From positions 124,001-188,000 of the forward strand of contig JAAHFN010000002.1 of the NCBI GenBank assembly GCA_010672965.1: DNA of 64,000 bases, in the 5' to 3' direction. Both the position numbers and the translations under genes were made by a program. The DNA comes from Oscillatoria sp. SIO1A7. Its GTDB lineage: Bacteria > Cyanobacteriota > Cyanobacteriia > Cyanobacteriales > Laspinemataceae. Below are positions 54,724-62,597 of the stretch, piece by piece; the first letter of the stretch is position 1, and every line of letters starts with the position of its first letter. Under the pieces are notes generated by a model. That model saw nothing but the letters and a program-made list of their open reading frames with translations, did no database searches and was not told the origin of the DNA.

Positions 54724-54814
54724 AGAACTTGCGCAACGACAAAGTGCGATCGGGGCTATCGCGGGGGGATTGCCCCTACAAACAACCAAAGCAAGGATGT
54801 TTTGCGTAAGTGCT
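54724..54814. mobile_element. Family B element
   Basis: Ends AGAACTTGCGCAA and TTTTGCGTAAGTGCT; flanks ATGTAAT and GTGTAAT (six of seven identical). GGGGGGATTGCCCCTAC lies in the core. Confidence 0.75.
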
Positions 54815-54890
54815 GTGTAATTAAATGCCATGTCAACATCTGGGCTAGGTCCTGGAATGACTCTATATTTAAATATAAAATGCCAGTAAG

Positions 54891-55544
54891 ATGCCAGAAC
54901 AGAATCGCGATAATCGCAAGCAAATGACCGGAAATGGACCTTCGTCACCGCGCTCTGCTCTCACGATCCTATTGCCCGCCGCTCTGGGTATGGCTCTCAT
55001 CGTCTGGGCTTGGCGCTGGTTGCTGGCTATAGGGTTACTACTCACCATCGGGGGGCTTTGGAAATATTTTCAAGCGAAACAGCAGGAGCATTTGGAGCAG
55101 CTTAATGAAATTTTTTACCAGATTCTGCAAGAGCATCAGGGTCGGGTGACTACTCTGGATTTCGCGATCGCTGCCAACATCACCGGCTTGGAAGCCCAGA
55201 AGTATTTGCAAGAACGAGCCGGAGAATTTGGTGCCGATTTTGAAGTCAACACCAGCGGCGGAATTGTCTATTGCTTCTCCAGCGTTAAGGTTTCTGGCTG
55301 GGACTCCTCCGAGTCGCCAGAACTCAAGCAACTTTCGGGGATCTCTGCTGACTCCGCCGCCAAAGTGCCGCGATCGCTAAATCAATCCCAACTCGCCGAT
55401 CGCTTTGGAGTCCATGCCGGCACGATTCGCAACCACAGATCCAAACCCGACTTTATTGCCTGGAGTCGTACCAAAGATCCCGCTGGTATTGCCTGGACTT
55501 ACTCTCCAGACACCAAAGAGTTTTTGCCAATCCAAAACGGATGA
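54891..55544 (+). CDS. Membrane-anchored protein with winged-helix-like cytosolic part
   Basis: A 217-aa protein. A hydrophobic hairpin (ALTILLPAALGMALIVWAW, WLLAIGLLLTIGGLW) anchors it. Residues about 65-125 resemble a small winged helix (ILQEHQGRVTTLDFAIAANI), and residues about 160-200 (LNQSQLADRFGVHAGTIRNH) look like a second HTH. Such two-HTH membrane proteins occur in cyanobacteria, but I know no assigned function. A membrane-tethered regulator is a possibility only. Confidence 0.7.
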   Translation: MPEQNRDNRKQMTGNGPSSPRSALTILLPAALGMALIVWAWRWLLAIGLLLTIGGLWKYFQAKQQEHLEQLNEIFYQILQEHQGRVTTLDFAIAANITGLEAQKYLQERAGEFGADFEVNTSGGIVYCFSSVKVSGWDSSESPELKQLSGISADSAAKVPRSLNQSQLADRFGVHAGTIRNHRSKPDFIAWSRTKDPAGIAWTYSPDTKEFLPIQNG

Positions 55545-55547
55545 TCT

Positions 55548-55630
55548 TATATCAAATCCGGTTAAGCAGTCACAGTTTGTAGGGGCACCGCCCCTACGGT
55601 ATTTATGGGTAATTAAACCGATTCGATCTA
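55548..55630. mobile_element. Family C element (83 bp)
   Basis: Left TATATCAAATCCGGTTAA, right AATTAAACCGATTCGAT, core GTAGGGGCACCGCCCCTAC. It is followed immediately by a family D fragment that is itself interrupted by a family A end at 55648. Confidence 0.75.
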
Positions 55631-55647
55631 GCACTACGCAAATGAGT

Positions 55648-55676
55648 TATAGCGTTTCTCAAATTGATGTGAGGCG
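55648..55676. mobile_element. Family A left end inserted in a family D fragment
   Basis: GCACTACGCAAATGAGTTA (family D) runs straight into TAGCGTTTCTCAAATTGATG (family A). The uninterrupted family D copy reads GAGTTAAGAC at this point, so the insertion is at TA. Confidence 0.7.
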
Positions 55677-55749
55677 CTTTTCTCCAAGAAATATTAGATT
55701 AGAGGAAGGATAATCGAAGCGATGCAGGTCGATCGCAGAGGTAAGGGAC

Positions 55750-56013
55750 TTGCAAGTTAATAATGTACCGGTTATTGGGCTATGCCCCGGAGGGCAGGCT
55801 TTCGCCTACGACTCCGCGAGCGCCCGAACGGTGACGGTCAAAGAACGCTTAGAGACTGGTACTTTATTTTTGCGCAAGTCCCTAACTGCTATCTCGGGCT
55901 CTAAGAAGTTGGTCAGCTTTGCCGAAGCCGGACATGGTTCCCTGCTCTTCTTTGATGCTGCTCAATGGCAAAAAGAGCTGGCGCAGTTTCTCGATCGCCA
56001 ACTCAAAAAGTAG
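55750..56013 (+). pseudogene. C-terminal fragment of an alpha/beta hydrolase
   Basis: The last 40 residues (SKKLVSFAEAGHGSLLFFDA, then QWQKELAQFLDRQL) look like the catalytic-His end of an alpha/beta hydrolase. Everything upstream in the frame is repeat DNA (GGGCTATGCCCCGGAGGGCA; a similar inverted copy lies at about 26018-26080). The rest of the enzyme is absent. Confidence 0.45.
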
Positions 56014-56378
56014 GGTGTGGGGTGTAGGGTGTGGGGTGTGGGGTAGGGTGTTGGTGATGAGGGGTTGTCACCGTTTTTTTTGACAACCGGAATCGTTCCT
56101 AATTGAAACCCGAATCCAGAGTTCCCGTAGGACTTTCCAGCTCCCGAAAGCGGTCGGGAAATAGTATGAAGTTTCCCTACACAAGAGCACCCCACACCCC
56201 ACACAAGCGGGTGCTCTTGTGTGGGGGCGTCTCCGCTCAGGGCGAGCGGGCTCAGGAGATCTCTGCCCAAAGAGCGCATACGGCCGGAAAGTCTCTACAC
56301 TCTTCAATTCGCAAAGCACGCCGAGCGCTCTTTTGTACGAGTTTGTGCGCCAATGCTTCGCCCTTATAAAATTCAAGC

Positions 56379-56768
56379 CTAAACAATTGCGGCGATCGCA
56401 GTTCTTTCGAGGCAAGCGTTAATAGTTTGTAGTATTTTATTTAGGCGAACTGGTTTTACGAGATAATCGTTCGCCCCCAGTTCCCGAGCTTGAGAGCGAC
56501 TAGCTAAGGAATCTAACCCAGTCAGAAATATAAAGGGAATGTCGGCTGTTGCTACATCAGCGCGTAATTGCTGGAGAAATCCATAGCCATCCAGCTTTGG
56601 CATTTTAATGTCGCAGACAACCAGGTCTGGCAGAAAGTCTTTGCTCAACTGCAAGCCCTTTAAACCATTGTCAGCACTAAGTACATGAAAATCTTCGTAT
56701 CGCAAAAAATCTCTCAAGCAGAACCTATTGTTACTGTTGTCATCGACAATCAATACTTTTTCTTTCAT
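56379..56768 (-). CDS. Single-domain response regulator (CheY-like)
   Basis: 129 aa from ATG 56768; the longer frame adds an unrelated basic stretch. D9 and D10 (LIVDDNSNNR), phospho-acceptor D53 (LVVCDIKMPKLDGYGFLQQL), a Thr in FIFLTGLDS and K in NDYLVKPVRLN are all present. No output domain. PatA/CheY-type regulators of this form usually relay signals between kinases. No kinase gene is adjacent. Confidence 0.92.
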   Translation of the reverse strand: MKEKVLIVDDNSNNRFCLRDFLRYEDFHVLSADNGLKGLQLSKDFLPDLVVCDIKMPKLDGYGFLQQLRADVATADIPFIFLTGLDSLASRSQARELGANDYLVKPVRLNKILQTINACLERTAIAAIV

Positions 56769-57479
56769 GGGATTAGATTCAATAGTTTTACAGCGATCGC
56801 TACCAAGTCTTGTTTCGCTCTTTTCCTTTTTGACGTAGCGGCTGCTTTCAAGCGGAAGGCCAGCGCGGAAAATTATGCGTATTATTGGCAATATAGCAGT
56901 CAGCAGTCAGCTCTCAGCTCAGAAGAACCGTGCAGGGCAACGCCCAACAGCAATTAGCCAAAGCCTTGCAAATTATCGTCTTGGCATTTTGGAATTGTTC
57001 TAAGCAATTCGCTTGCTGCTATAGCAGTAAGCTATTAGCTGTCATTGCTCAGCAGTCAGCTAAAGTCCTGCCATACGCACTCTTTGAGATTTGTAACTGT
57101 CCGTTCCCTTAATCGGTAGTGCTATATAATAAATAATTTTTGCTAATCTGCCAGAGCGATCGCCTCAATAGTCAAAGAATTGAGGGAGAAACAGAATTGC
57201 TTGTCCTCCCTCAGAAACTGGCAAAATTGAGATGATGTCAATCTAGCTCGATCGGGTTGGGGAGATAATTGAGATAAAGATGCCCCCAATAGCTCCCCCC
57301 TGTAGATGAAGATGCCCCTGATGGCTTCCCCTATCGAAATCAAGTTGGTACTTATTATTATTGCCACCATTTTTTCTAAAAGGCAAGAGGGTAACTGCAA
57401 TAACCCATTTTTGCAGGATTATAACCCCTCCAAAAGCCTCGCCAGCTATGAGATTCGAGGGTTGCAGAAGCTAGGAAAG
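56769..57479. other. Intergenic stretch, nothing recognised except GCAGTCAGC repeats
   Basis: AGCAGTCAGC pieces occur at about 56893 and 57045. The remainder shows no protein-like frame. Confidence 0.4.
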
Positions 57480-57610
57480 TATAGCGGTTCTCAAATGGAT
57501 GTGAGGTTTCTGGGGCGAAGCATCCCAGCACGGAAATTCCCGTTCGGAGCTAAGAGATACTTCGGGGATGCTGTCGCCCCTACGTTTTCTTTCATTTGAG
57601 AAACGCTATA
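57480..57610. mobile_element. Family A element, complete (131 bp)
   Basis: Ends TATAGCGGTTCTCAAATGGA and TTTGAGAAACGCTATA, core GGGGCGAAGCATCCC / GGGGATGCTGTCGCCCC. It is shorter than the 144-151 bp copies by a deletion in the right sub-terminal arm. Confidence 0.85.
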
Positions 57611-57686
57611 TCTCTGCAATCTTTTGCTGTAAATTACCGGGCTGGCCTTGAGAAAAAATTGGCTTTGGCTCTGAGTAAATACGGAG

Positions 57687-57878
57687 ATGACCTTGGCCTT
57701 ATGGGACAGAAGACGAAACAGCGCCGCGAGGTGGGAGCGAGGGAGGTGGGAGCGAGGCCATCTGCCTGTAGCCAAAACCGAGGCTTGGCTGGAGGATCGT
57801 CCCCAAGATGTCTATGTGCCAGAACAATACCGGGCTCTAAAAGGAATACTAGATCGACCGAGCAATCCTTTTGCTTAA
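57687..57878 (+). pseudogene. Possible coding remnant
   Basis: The frame ends HLPVAKTEAWLEDRPQDVYV, then PEQYRALKGILDRPSNPF, which reads like a genuine protein terminus. The upstream part is low-complexity (GAGGTGGGAGCGAGG). The parent family is unknown. Confidence 0.25.
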
Positions 57879-57930
57879 TTTAATCTGCTACGGTGGAGCG
57901 ATCGCGGCTGGGAGCATTTCAATTTCGTAT

Positions 57931-58145
57931 CTATCCGCCAGCCCCTTGGGCGTAAGCCCAAGGGGCTGGCGGCTGGCGCGGCTACACAAACTCTCGCCCA
58001 GAGGGCTGCCCCGTTATAGCGCTACGCGCAAGTCAAAAGTCAAAAGTAAAAAGTCAAAGGTAGTCTCTGACTAAGGAACGAGCGTTTATAAATGTCTTAA
58101 CTCATTTGCGTAGTGCTATACAAAAGTGAAATGCTCCCATCTCGG
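57931..58145. repeat. Family E repeat interrupted by a family D element
   Basis: The left part CGCCAGCCCCTTGGGCG to GGGCTGCCCCGTTA and the right part TACAAAAGTGAAATGCTCCC are joined without the insert in other copies (CCCTATTACAAAAGTG in the oxoprolinase gene). Confidence 0.75.
58015..58120. mobile_element. Family D element, complete (106 bp)
   Basis: Ends TATAGCGCTACGC and GCGTAGTGCTATA. Comparison with the uninterrupted family E copy shows TA duplicated at the junction. The inner sequence includes AGTCAAAAGTCAAAAGT and AACGAGCGTTTATAAATG. Confidence 0.8.
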
Positions 58146-58146
58146 C

Positions 58147-58222
58147 AAGGGCAAAGTTACCTTAATGTCTGCCGAAAGCTGACGGATATGTTTGTATAAT
58201 ATAAGGTGTAAATTAAATGGCT
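58147..58222 (+). promoter_or_regulatory. Antitoxin promoter segment, copy 1
   Basis: Contains TATAAT at 58195-58200, 22 bp before the antitoxin ATG. A near-identical 76-bp copy (AAGGGCAAAGTT to TAAATTAAATGGCTA) lies at 58806-58881, 659 bp downstream. Confidence 0.6.
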
Positions 58223-58519
58223 ATATTTAATATGACTGCACAACTGCGCCAAAGAGCCATTGAGTTAGTTGACCAATTGCCTCAAGAAATGTTAAGCGAG
58301 GCTGTCGGTATTCTAGAATCTTTGCGCTTGAAGGCTGAGGAACCCAAAGGCGTCTCTGTAGAAGAATCGCAGCCGAAGCCCGGGAATCTGTGGGAGGCGA
58401 TCGTCCAATGGCGCGAGGAGTATGCCGTCGAAGAACTGGATATCGATCCGGATGAAATTTGGGGGGATGTTCGCGATTCTCCTTACGGAGACGCTTCGCG
58501 AACGTTCCCCAGGTCGTGA
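58217..58519 (+). CDS. Antitoxin with C-terminus frameshifted by a small repeat
   Basis: A 100-aa product. RQRAIELVDQLPQEMLSEAV is the DUF2281/VapB-like helical start and VEELDIDPDEIWGDVRD the acidic toxin-binding part. At about 58480-58507 a 28-nt repeat (TCCTTACGGAGACGCTTCGC followed by GAACGTTC) is inserted. Removing it restores DVRDSPGREFSWDE and a TGA overlapping the toxin start. With it, the product ends SPYGDASRTFPRS. The normal tail and the translational coupling are therefore lost. Confidence 0.7.
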   Translation: MAIFNMTAQLRQRAIELVDQLPQEMLSEAVGILESLRLKAEEPKGVSVEESQPKPGNLWEAIVQWREEYAVEELDIDPDEIWGDVRDSPYGDASRTFPRS

Positions 58520-58534
58520 GTTTAGTTGGGATGA

Positions 58535-58834
58535 ATGATGAGATTTTTACTGGATACTAATGTTGTATCTGAATTAGCTCGTCCCGTACCGAACCCTTTG
58601 GTTCGTGCAAATATAGATCGATTCGCTGGCGATTTGGCTCTGGCAAGCGTTTCGCTGCATGAAATGCTTTACGGTGCGCTACGCTTGCCTGAGTCCCGAA
58701 AGCGCCGCGCCGTTTTTGCCGGGCTCGACTATACTCGGGCGACGATGCAGATTTTGCCTTATGACGAAGGAGCTGCTATTTGGCACGCTCGGGAGCGATC
58801 GCAACAAGGGCAAAGTTGGTTTAATGCCTGCTGA
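58535..58834 (+). CDS. Truncated PIN-domain toxin (VapC type)
   Basis: A 99-aa product; the family norm is about 130-140. FLLDTNVVSELARPVPNPLV and LASVSLHEMLYGALRLPESR are the PIN N-terminal half with the first acidic residues. The chain ends after IWHARERSQQGQSW, and the third and fourth acidic positions are missing. The last codons belong to a duplicated copy of the antitoxin promoter, so the gene was cut by recombination. Probably inactive. Confidence 0.75.
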   Translation: MMRFLLDTNVVSELARPVPNPLVRANIDRFAGDLALASVSLHEMLYGALRLPESRKRRAVFAGLDYTRATMQILPYDEGAAIWHARERSQQGQSWFNAC

Positions 58835-58881
58835 AAGCTGACGGATATGTTTCTATAATATAAGGTGTAAATTAAATGGCT
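58806..58881 (+). repeat. Antitoxin promoter segment, copy 2, fused to the toxin 3' end
   Basis: TATAAT at 58854-58859 and ATGGCTAG at 58875. The ATG opens only a 14-codon frame. Whether it drives the downstream Uma2 gene is unknown. Confidence 0.7.
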
Positions 58882-59001
58882 AGAAGCTTTGATAAAGCTC
58901 GCTGCAATTCGGGAAGTTGATAATTAATTTGCGCGGTCTGTTGGTTATGCCTGGTCTGCATCCGCCAGCAGAAATTTAGCAGCCGATTGAAGGAGGTGAA
59001 G

Positions 59002-59562
59002 ATGCCTGTCACGCTACTGAGGCGACAGTTTACAGTCCGGGAATACCACCAAATGACGGAAGCCGGTATTCTCAGAGAAGACGATCGCTTGGAATTGATA
59101 AAAGGAGAAATCATCCGTATGTCTCCAATTGGCCCGAGACAGGCCGCCTATGCGAAGCGGTTAAATCAGCTTTTTTCTCTAAAATTGGGGGATCGCGTTC
59201 TAATTGGAGTTCAAGACCCGGTACAGCTAGACAATATCTCGGAACCCCAACCGGACGTAACGTTGCTCGAACCCCGCGAAGATTTCTATGCAACCGCACA
59301 TCCCCGGCCAGAGGATATCTTTCTGCTAGTTGAAATAGCAGATACGACCGTTGCCTACGATCGAGATGTGAAAGTTGCCCTCTATTGCGATCGGGGAATT
59401 GCCGAAGTCTGGCTGGTCGATCTCAAGAAACAATGCCTGGAACTGTACCGACAGCCTTCTGCTAATGGTTATCTCTACGTTCGCAAGTTACAGCGAGGTG
59501 ACAGCCTTATCATCCAAGCATTTCCAGACATTAGTTTTACTGCCGACGAGGTGCTGGGATAG
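59002..59562 (+). CDS. Uma2 family (DUF820) putative restriction-type endonuclease
   Basis: 186 aa from ATG 59002, with AGGAGG 5 nt upstream; the TTG at 58987 is rejected. EDDRLELIKGEIIRMSPIGP, SEPQPDVTLLEPR, FLLVEIADTTVAYDRDVKVA and EVWLVDLKKQCLELY are the Uma2 pattern with a D, E-x-x and K nuclease core. Uma2 genes are abundant in cyanobacteria; their role is unsettled. The gene may use the duplicated toxin-antitoxin promoter at 58806. Confidence 0.88.
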   Translation: MPVTLLRRQFTVREYHQMTEAGILREDDRLELIKGEIIRMSPIGPRQAAYAKRLNQLFSLKLGDRVLIGVQDPVQLDNISEPQPDVTLLEPREDFYATAHPRPEDIFLLVEIADTTVAYDRDVKVALYCDRGIAEVWLVDLKKQCLELYRQPSANGYLYVRKLQRGDSLIIQAFPDISFTADEVLG

Positions 59563-59566
59563 GGGA

Positions 59567-59698
59567 GTGGAGGAAGCACTGGCGATCGCGGAAATGGTGC
59601 TGGACTACGATCGCCTCAGTCCAGTCCAAGAGCTGCTCTTTCGGGAAGCGTGGCTTGGACGCTCCTATAAAGAAACCGCCAAAAGCTCCGTCAAATAG
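59567..59698 (+). pseudogene. N-terminal HTH fragment of a large STAND/vMAP-type protein
   Basis: A GTG-started 43-codon frame: VEEALAIAEMVLDYDRLSPV, then QELLFREAWLGRSYKETAKS. This is the small N-terminal HTH that precedes NTPase and repeat domains in many large cyanobacterial proteins. It is cut off by a stop; 28 bp later a family E repeat (59727-59803) begins. Confidence 0.5.
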
Positions 59699-59726
59699 GG
59701 AGCATTTCAAAGAAAGTACCTTGCCG

Positions 59727-59803
59727 CCTGACGCCTAAAGGCGCGGCTACACAAACAAAGCCCTTAAGGGCTCCCGGTAGCAAAAGTGAAACGCTCCCCG
59801 TCA
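59727..59803. repeat. Family E repeat
   Basis: GCCGCCTGACGCCTAAAGGC, GCGGCTACACAAACAAAGCC, then AAAAGTGAAACGCTCCCC. It is the closest intergenic relative of the oxoprolinase insert. Confidence 0.85.
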
Positions 59804-59839
59804 AATAGTCGTCGCCCTTCCGACCGCTTCAAAAGAGTC

Positions 59840-59885
59840 TTAAGCCCCCCTTTTTAAGCTTTTTAAGGGGGGTTGGGGGGATCCG
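59840..59885. repeat. CCCCCCTTTTTAAGC palindrome
   Basis: Arms CCCCCCTTTTTAAGC and GCTTTTTAAGGGGGG, then TTGGGGGGATC. It lies about 75 bp beyond the stop of nnr and could act as its transcript end. Confidence 0.6.
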
Positions 59886-59958
59886 GCATTGGTTAACGAT
59901 AGGGTATTTTTTGGCTTACTCGCACGAGTTGGCTGCGCCAACGTCCCGGAGCCGCTCC

Positions 59959-61575
59959 CTATGATATCGAGACATTTTTGATTTTGGCGAAGGTATTGTT
60001 CAAAAAACCGGGTTTCTGACTCCGATTGATATTTTTTGTTGGCAGCGCCGGAAGCAAGTATTGAGTCAAGGTAAAAGCATCCACCCCTAGCTCCGTTCTT
60101 TCCAGAGCGGCGAGTTGGGCGGCGCGAGCATGCCACCAAACTGAGGTCAGAACTGCGCCCTGCCAAGTCTGCTGGGAAGAGGAGGCAGCTTGGGCAATGA
60201 GGCCCCCCATCAGACCCGTAAGAACATCTCCACTACCGCCTCGGGCAAGTGCCGCAGAGCTTTCGGGATTAATCCAGATTGCGCCGTTGGGATGAGCGAT
60301 CGCCACCCTTGCCCCTTTGAGAACTACCACTGCACCGCTTTCCCGCGCCGCCGCCTCCACAGCGCGAGTCCGATCGCCCAGTTGCTCGGTCAGATGCGGA
60401 AACAAGCGCTTAAATTCTCCGAGATGGGGAGTCAGAATAGTAGGAGCCTCTCTTTTTAATAAAGTGGCAGCGCCCAACTGGGACAGAATATTCAAACCAT
60501 CGGCATCTAAGACCAGAGGAGCAGAGCTAGCTAAGACTCTTTCTACTAAAGATGCGACATCGCGACTCAGACCCGGACCGCAAGCGATCGCCGCGTATGA
60601 ATTCAAATCAATTTCCTCGGGCAAACTAGCGATCGCCCCGTTTTCCGTTTCCCGACAGCCGACAATAAGCGCCTCTGGCAAATGACTATTTAATATAGAT
60701 TTCAGAGATTCCGGCACTGCAATAGAAAGCATTCCCACTCCACTGGCTCTAGCGCCGAGTCCTGCTAAAATCGCCGCTCCCCCATATTTGCGCGAGCCAC
60801 AAATTAGGAGCAAATGTCCTAGCCGATACTTGTGAGCGGCGGGCGGGCGGGGCAAGGGCAAATTGGCGATCGCCGATGTATTAGTAATGCGCTGTATAGC
60901 CGGAGGATTTCCCAGCACTGCCCAAATATCTGCTAGGGGCAAGTCAAAATCAATCAGCTCCGCATCGCCGAGATATTCTAATGTTGAGTCTTGGAGCAAT
61001 CCCAACTTCCACAAGCCCAAACAGAAAGTGCGAGTTGCGCGCAAGCAAATGCCCATCACTTGTCCGGTATCCGAATGCAGTCCCGAGGGAATATCGATAC
61101 TCAGCACGGGTTGCGATCGCTGATTGATTTCCTTAATAGCCCCGGCGATCGGATCTTGGATAGGTCGCTCTAACCCAAATCCAAACAAACCATCTACTAA
61201 AAAGTCGCAATCTTGCAGGGGGGCAATCTCTTCATAAAAAGGAATTCCCAAACTCTCTGCATAGCGAGCGTGGTATTTTGTTAGTTCTTTGAGCTTGGTA
61301 AAAGGGCAATAAATAGTAACGGGATGGCCTCTAAAATGCAGCTCCCGAGCCACGACCAAGGCATCGCCGCCATTGTGGCCTGGGCCGACTAATATACCAG
61401 CGCGGCCTTTGGGATAAATGATTTCAATGCGACGGGCAATCAATCCCGCGACTTTTTCCATTAAAGCGGCTACGGGCATTCCCGCCTCAAAGACTCGCCC
61501 TTCGATCGCCTGCATTTGTTTGGCAGTAACGACAATTTGCTCTATTTGCTCTGACCTGGTTTGCATGGTTTGCAT
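59959..61575 (-). CDS. nnr: Bifunctional NAD(P)H-hydrate epimerase / ADP-dependent dehydratase
   Basis: A 538-aa protein. The N-terminal epimerase (YjeF_N, about 1-225) has GILVGPGHNGGDALVVAREL and DFLVDGLFGFGLERPI. The C-terminal dehydratase (about 240-520) has LLICGSRKYGGAAILAGLGA, VLDADGLNIL, TPHLGEFKRLF and ARGGSGDVLTGLMGG. Together they repair the hydrated forms NADHX and NADPHX. Length and motif order are normal for the fused bacterial enzyme. The last 15-20 residues lie near repeat DNA. Two ATGs, six bases apart in the second codon set, give equal starts. Confidence 0.93.
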   Translation of the reverse strand: MQTMQTRSEQIEQIVVTAKQMQAIEGRVFEAGMPVAALMEKVAGLIARRIEIIYPKGRAGILVGPGHNGGDALVVARELHFRGHPVTIYCPFTKLKELTKYHARYAESLGIPFYEEIAPLQDCDFLVDGLFGFGLERPIQDPIAGAIKEINQRSQPVLSIDIPSGLHSDTGQVMGICLRATRTFCLGLWKLGLLQDSTLEYLGDAELIDFDLPLADIWAVLGNPPAIQRITNTSAIANLPLPRPPAAHKYRLGHLLLICGSRKYGGAAILAGLGARASGVGMLSIAVPESLKSILNSHLPEALIVGCRETENGAIASLPEEIDLNSYAAIACGPGLSRDVASLVERVLASSAPLVLDADGLNILSQLGAATLLKREAPTILTPHLGEFKRLFPHLTEQLGDRTRAVEAAARESGAVVVLKGARVAIAHPNGAIWINPESSAALARGGSGDVLTGLMGGLIAQAASSSQQTWQGAVLTSVWWHARAAQLAALERTELGVDAFTLTQYLLPALPTKNINRSQKPGFLNNTFAKIKNVSIS

Positions 61576-61638
61576 TTCAATTTCAAGATAAAATAGAAGG
61601 TAGCTTATACTATATTTTGCTTTTTAGCTGCGACGGTT

Positions 61639-61728
61639 CAGATCCCCCCAACCCCCCTTTCCAAGGGGGGCTCCCTTCTTAAGCCCCCCGATGAATTGCA
61701 ATTCATCGGGGGGTTTGGGGGGATCGAA
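61639..61728. repeat. Large inverted repeat with a 30-bp perfect palindrome
   Basis: Outer arms GATCCCCCCAACCCCCC and TTTGGGGGGATC. The centre at 61684-61713 is CCCCCCGATGAATTG joined to its exact complement. It lies between the TPR operon's end and nnr's start, both on the minus strand. Confidence 0.85.
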
Positions 61729-61805
61729 CCCACAATTTTAAGCGTCGCCTTGCCACTACCCATCAAAAGACCAAGACAGATTATAACTAACGTTAATTGA
61801 TAATT

Positions 61806-62597
61806 TCATCCCTCGTCATTTTCTAATTTTGCGATCGCATTACGGCGCGCTTCCCAGGCCGGAGAAAAGTTGGGTTGAATCGCTAATACTTGGTTAAAAG
61901 TATCTATTGCTTCTTCATATCTTTGCAAACAATACAGAACATTGGCCCTACCATTCAAGGCAGCTACAAGGCGGGGCTTAATCGCCAAGGCTCTATCGAA
62001 GGAATCCAAAGCTTCCTCATATTTTTGTAAATAACTCAGCGCGTTACCTCGCCCATTCAAAGCTTCTGGATAATTGGGCATAATCCTCAAAGCACGGTCA
62101 AAGGTATCGAGAGCTTCTTCGTATTTTTGTAAATAATTAAGTACGGTGCCCCGCCCGTGCCAAGCGGCTGGGAAATTTTCTTCAATAGCCAGAGCGCGGT
62201 TTATAGATTCTAGGGATTCATCATATTGGCCTAATTCAGCGAGAGCTGCAGATCGCCCGTACCAAGAATGAAGATGGCGAGATTGAATGGCCAAAGATTG
62301 ATTAAAGTGAGTAACCGCCGCCTGAAAATTGCGCAGATTATACTCATCTACACCACGATGATATTCGGCTTCTGCTTCCTTAATAGCTTGGGGACTGCTA
62401 GGATTGGGATTGTTAGGAACGGGATTGTTAGGAACGGGATTGTCAGGAACCGGGTTGATGGGAACCGGGTTGATGGGAGCGGGATTTATAGGAGCGGGAT
62501 TGTCAGGAACCGGGTTGATGGGAACGGGATTTATAGGAGCGATCGCCTTTCCCGTCCCATCTTCATTGCCTAGAGCGATACTAGCCAATAGCGTCAA
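61806..62597 (-). CDS. TPR protein with proline-asparagine repeat linker
   Basis: A 263-aa protein. Residues about 20-75 are a PINPVPDNPVP-type repeat, encoded by 15-bp tandem units. Residues about 80-255 hold five TPR units (YHRGVDEYNLRNFQAAVTHF, SWYGRSAALAELGQYDESLE and on). The start ATG overlaps the stop of the upstream TPR gene by 4 bp, so translation is coupled. It is probably a scaffold for protein interaction; no enzymatic domain. No clear signal peptide, though MTLLASIALG is mildly hydrophobic. Confidence 0.8.
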   Translation of the reverse strand: MTLLASIALGNEDGTGKAIAPINPVPINPVPDNPAPINPAPINPVPINPVPDNPVPNNPVPNNPNPSSPQAIKEAEAEYHRGVDEYNLRNFQAAVTHFNQSLAIQSRHLHSWYGRSAALAELGQYDESLESINRALAIEENFPAAWHGRGTVLNYLQKYEEALDTFDRALRIMPNYPEALNGRGNALSYLQKYEEALDSFDRALAIKPRLVAALNGRANVLYCLQRYEEAIDTFNQVLAIQPNFSPAWEARRNAIAKLENDEG

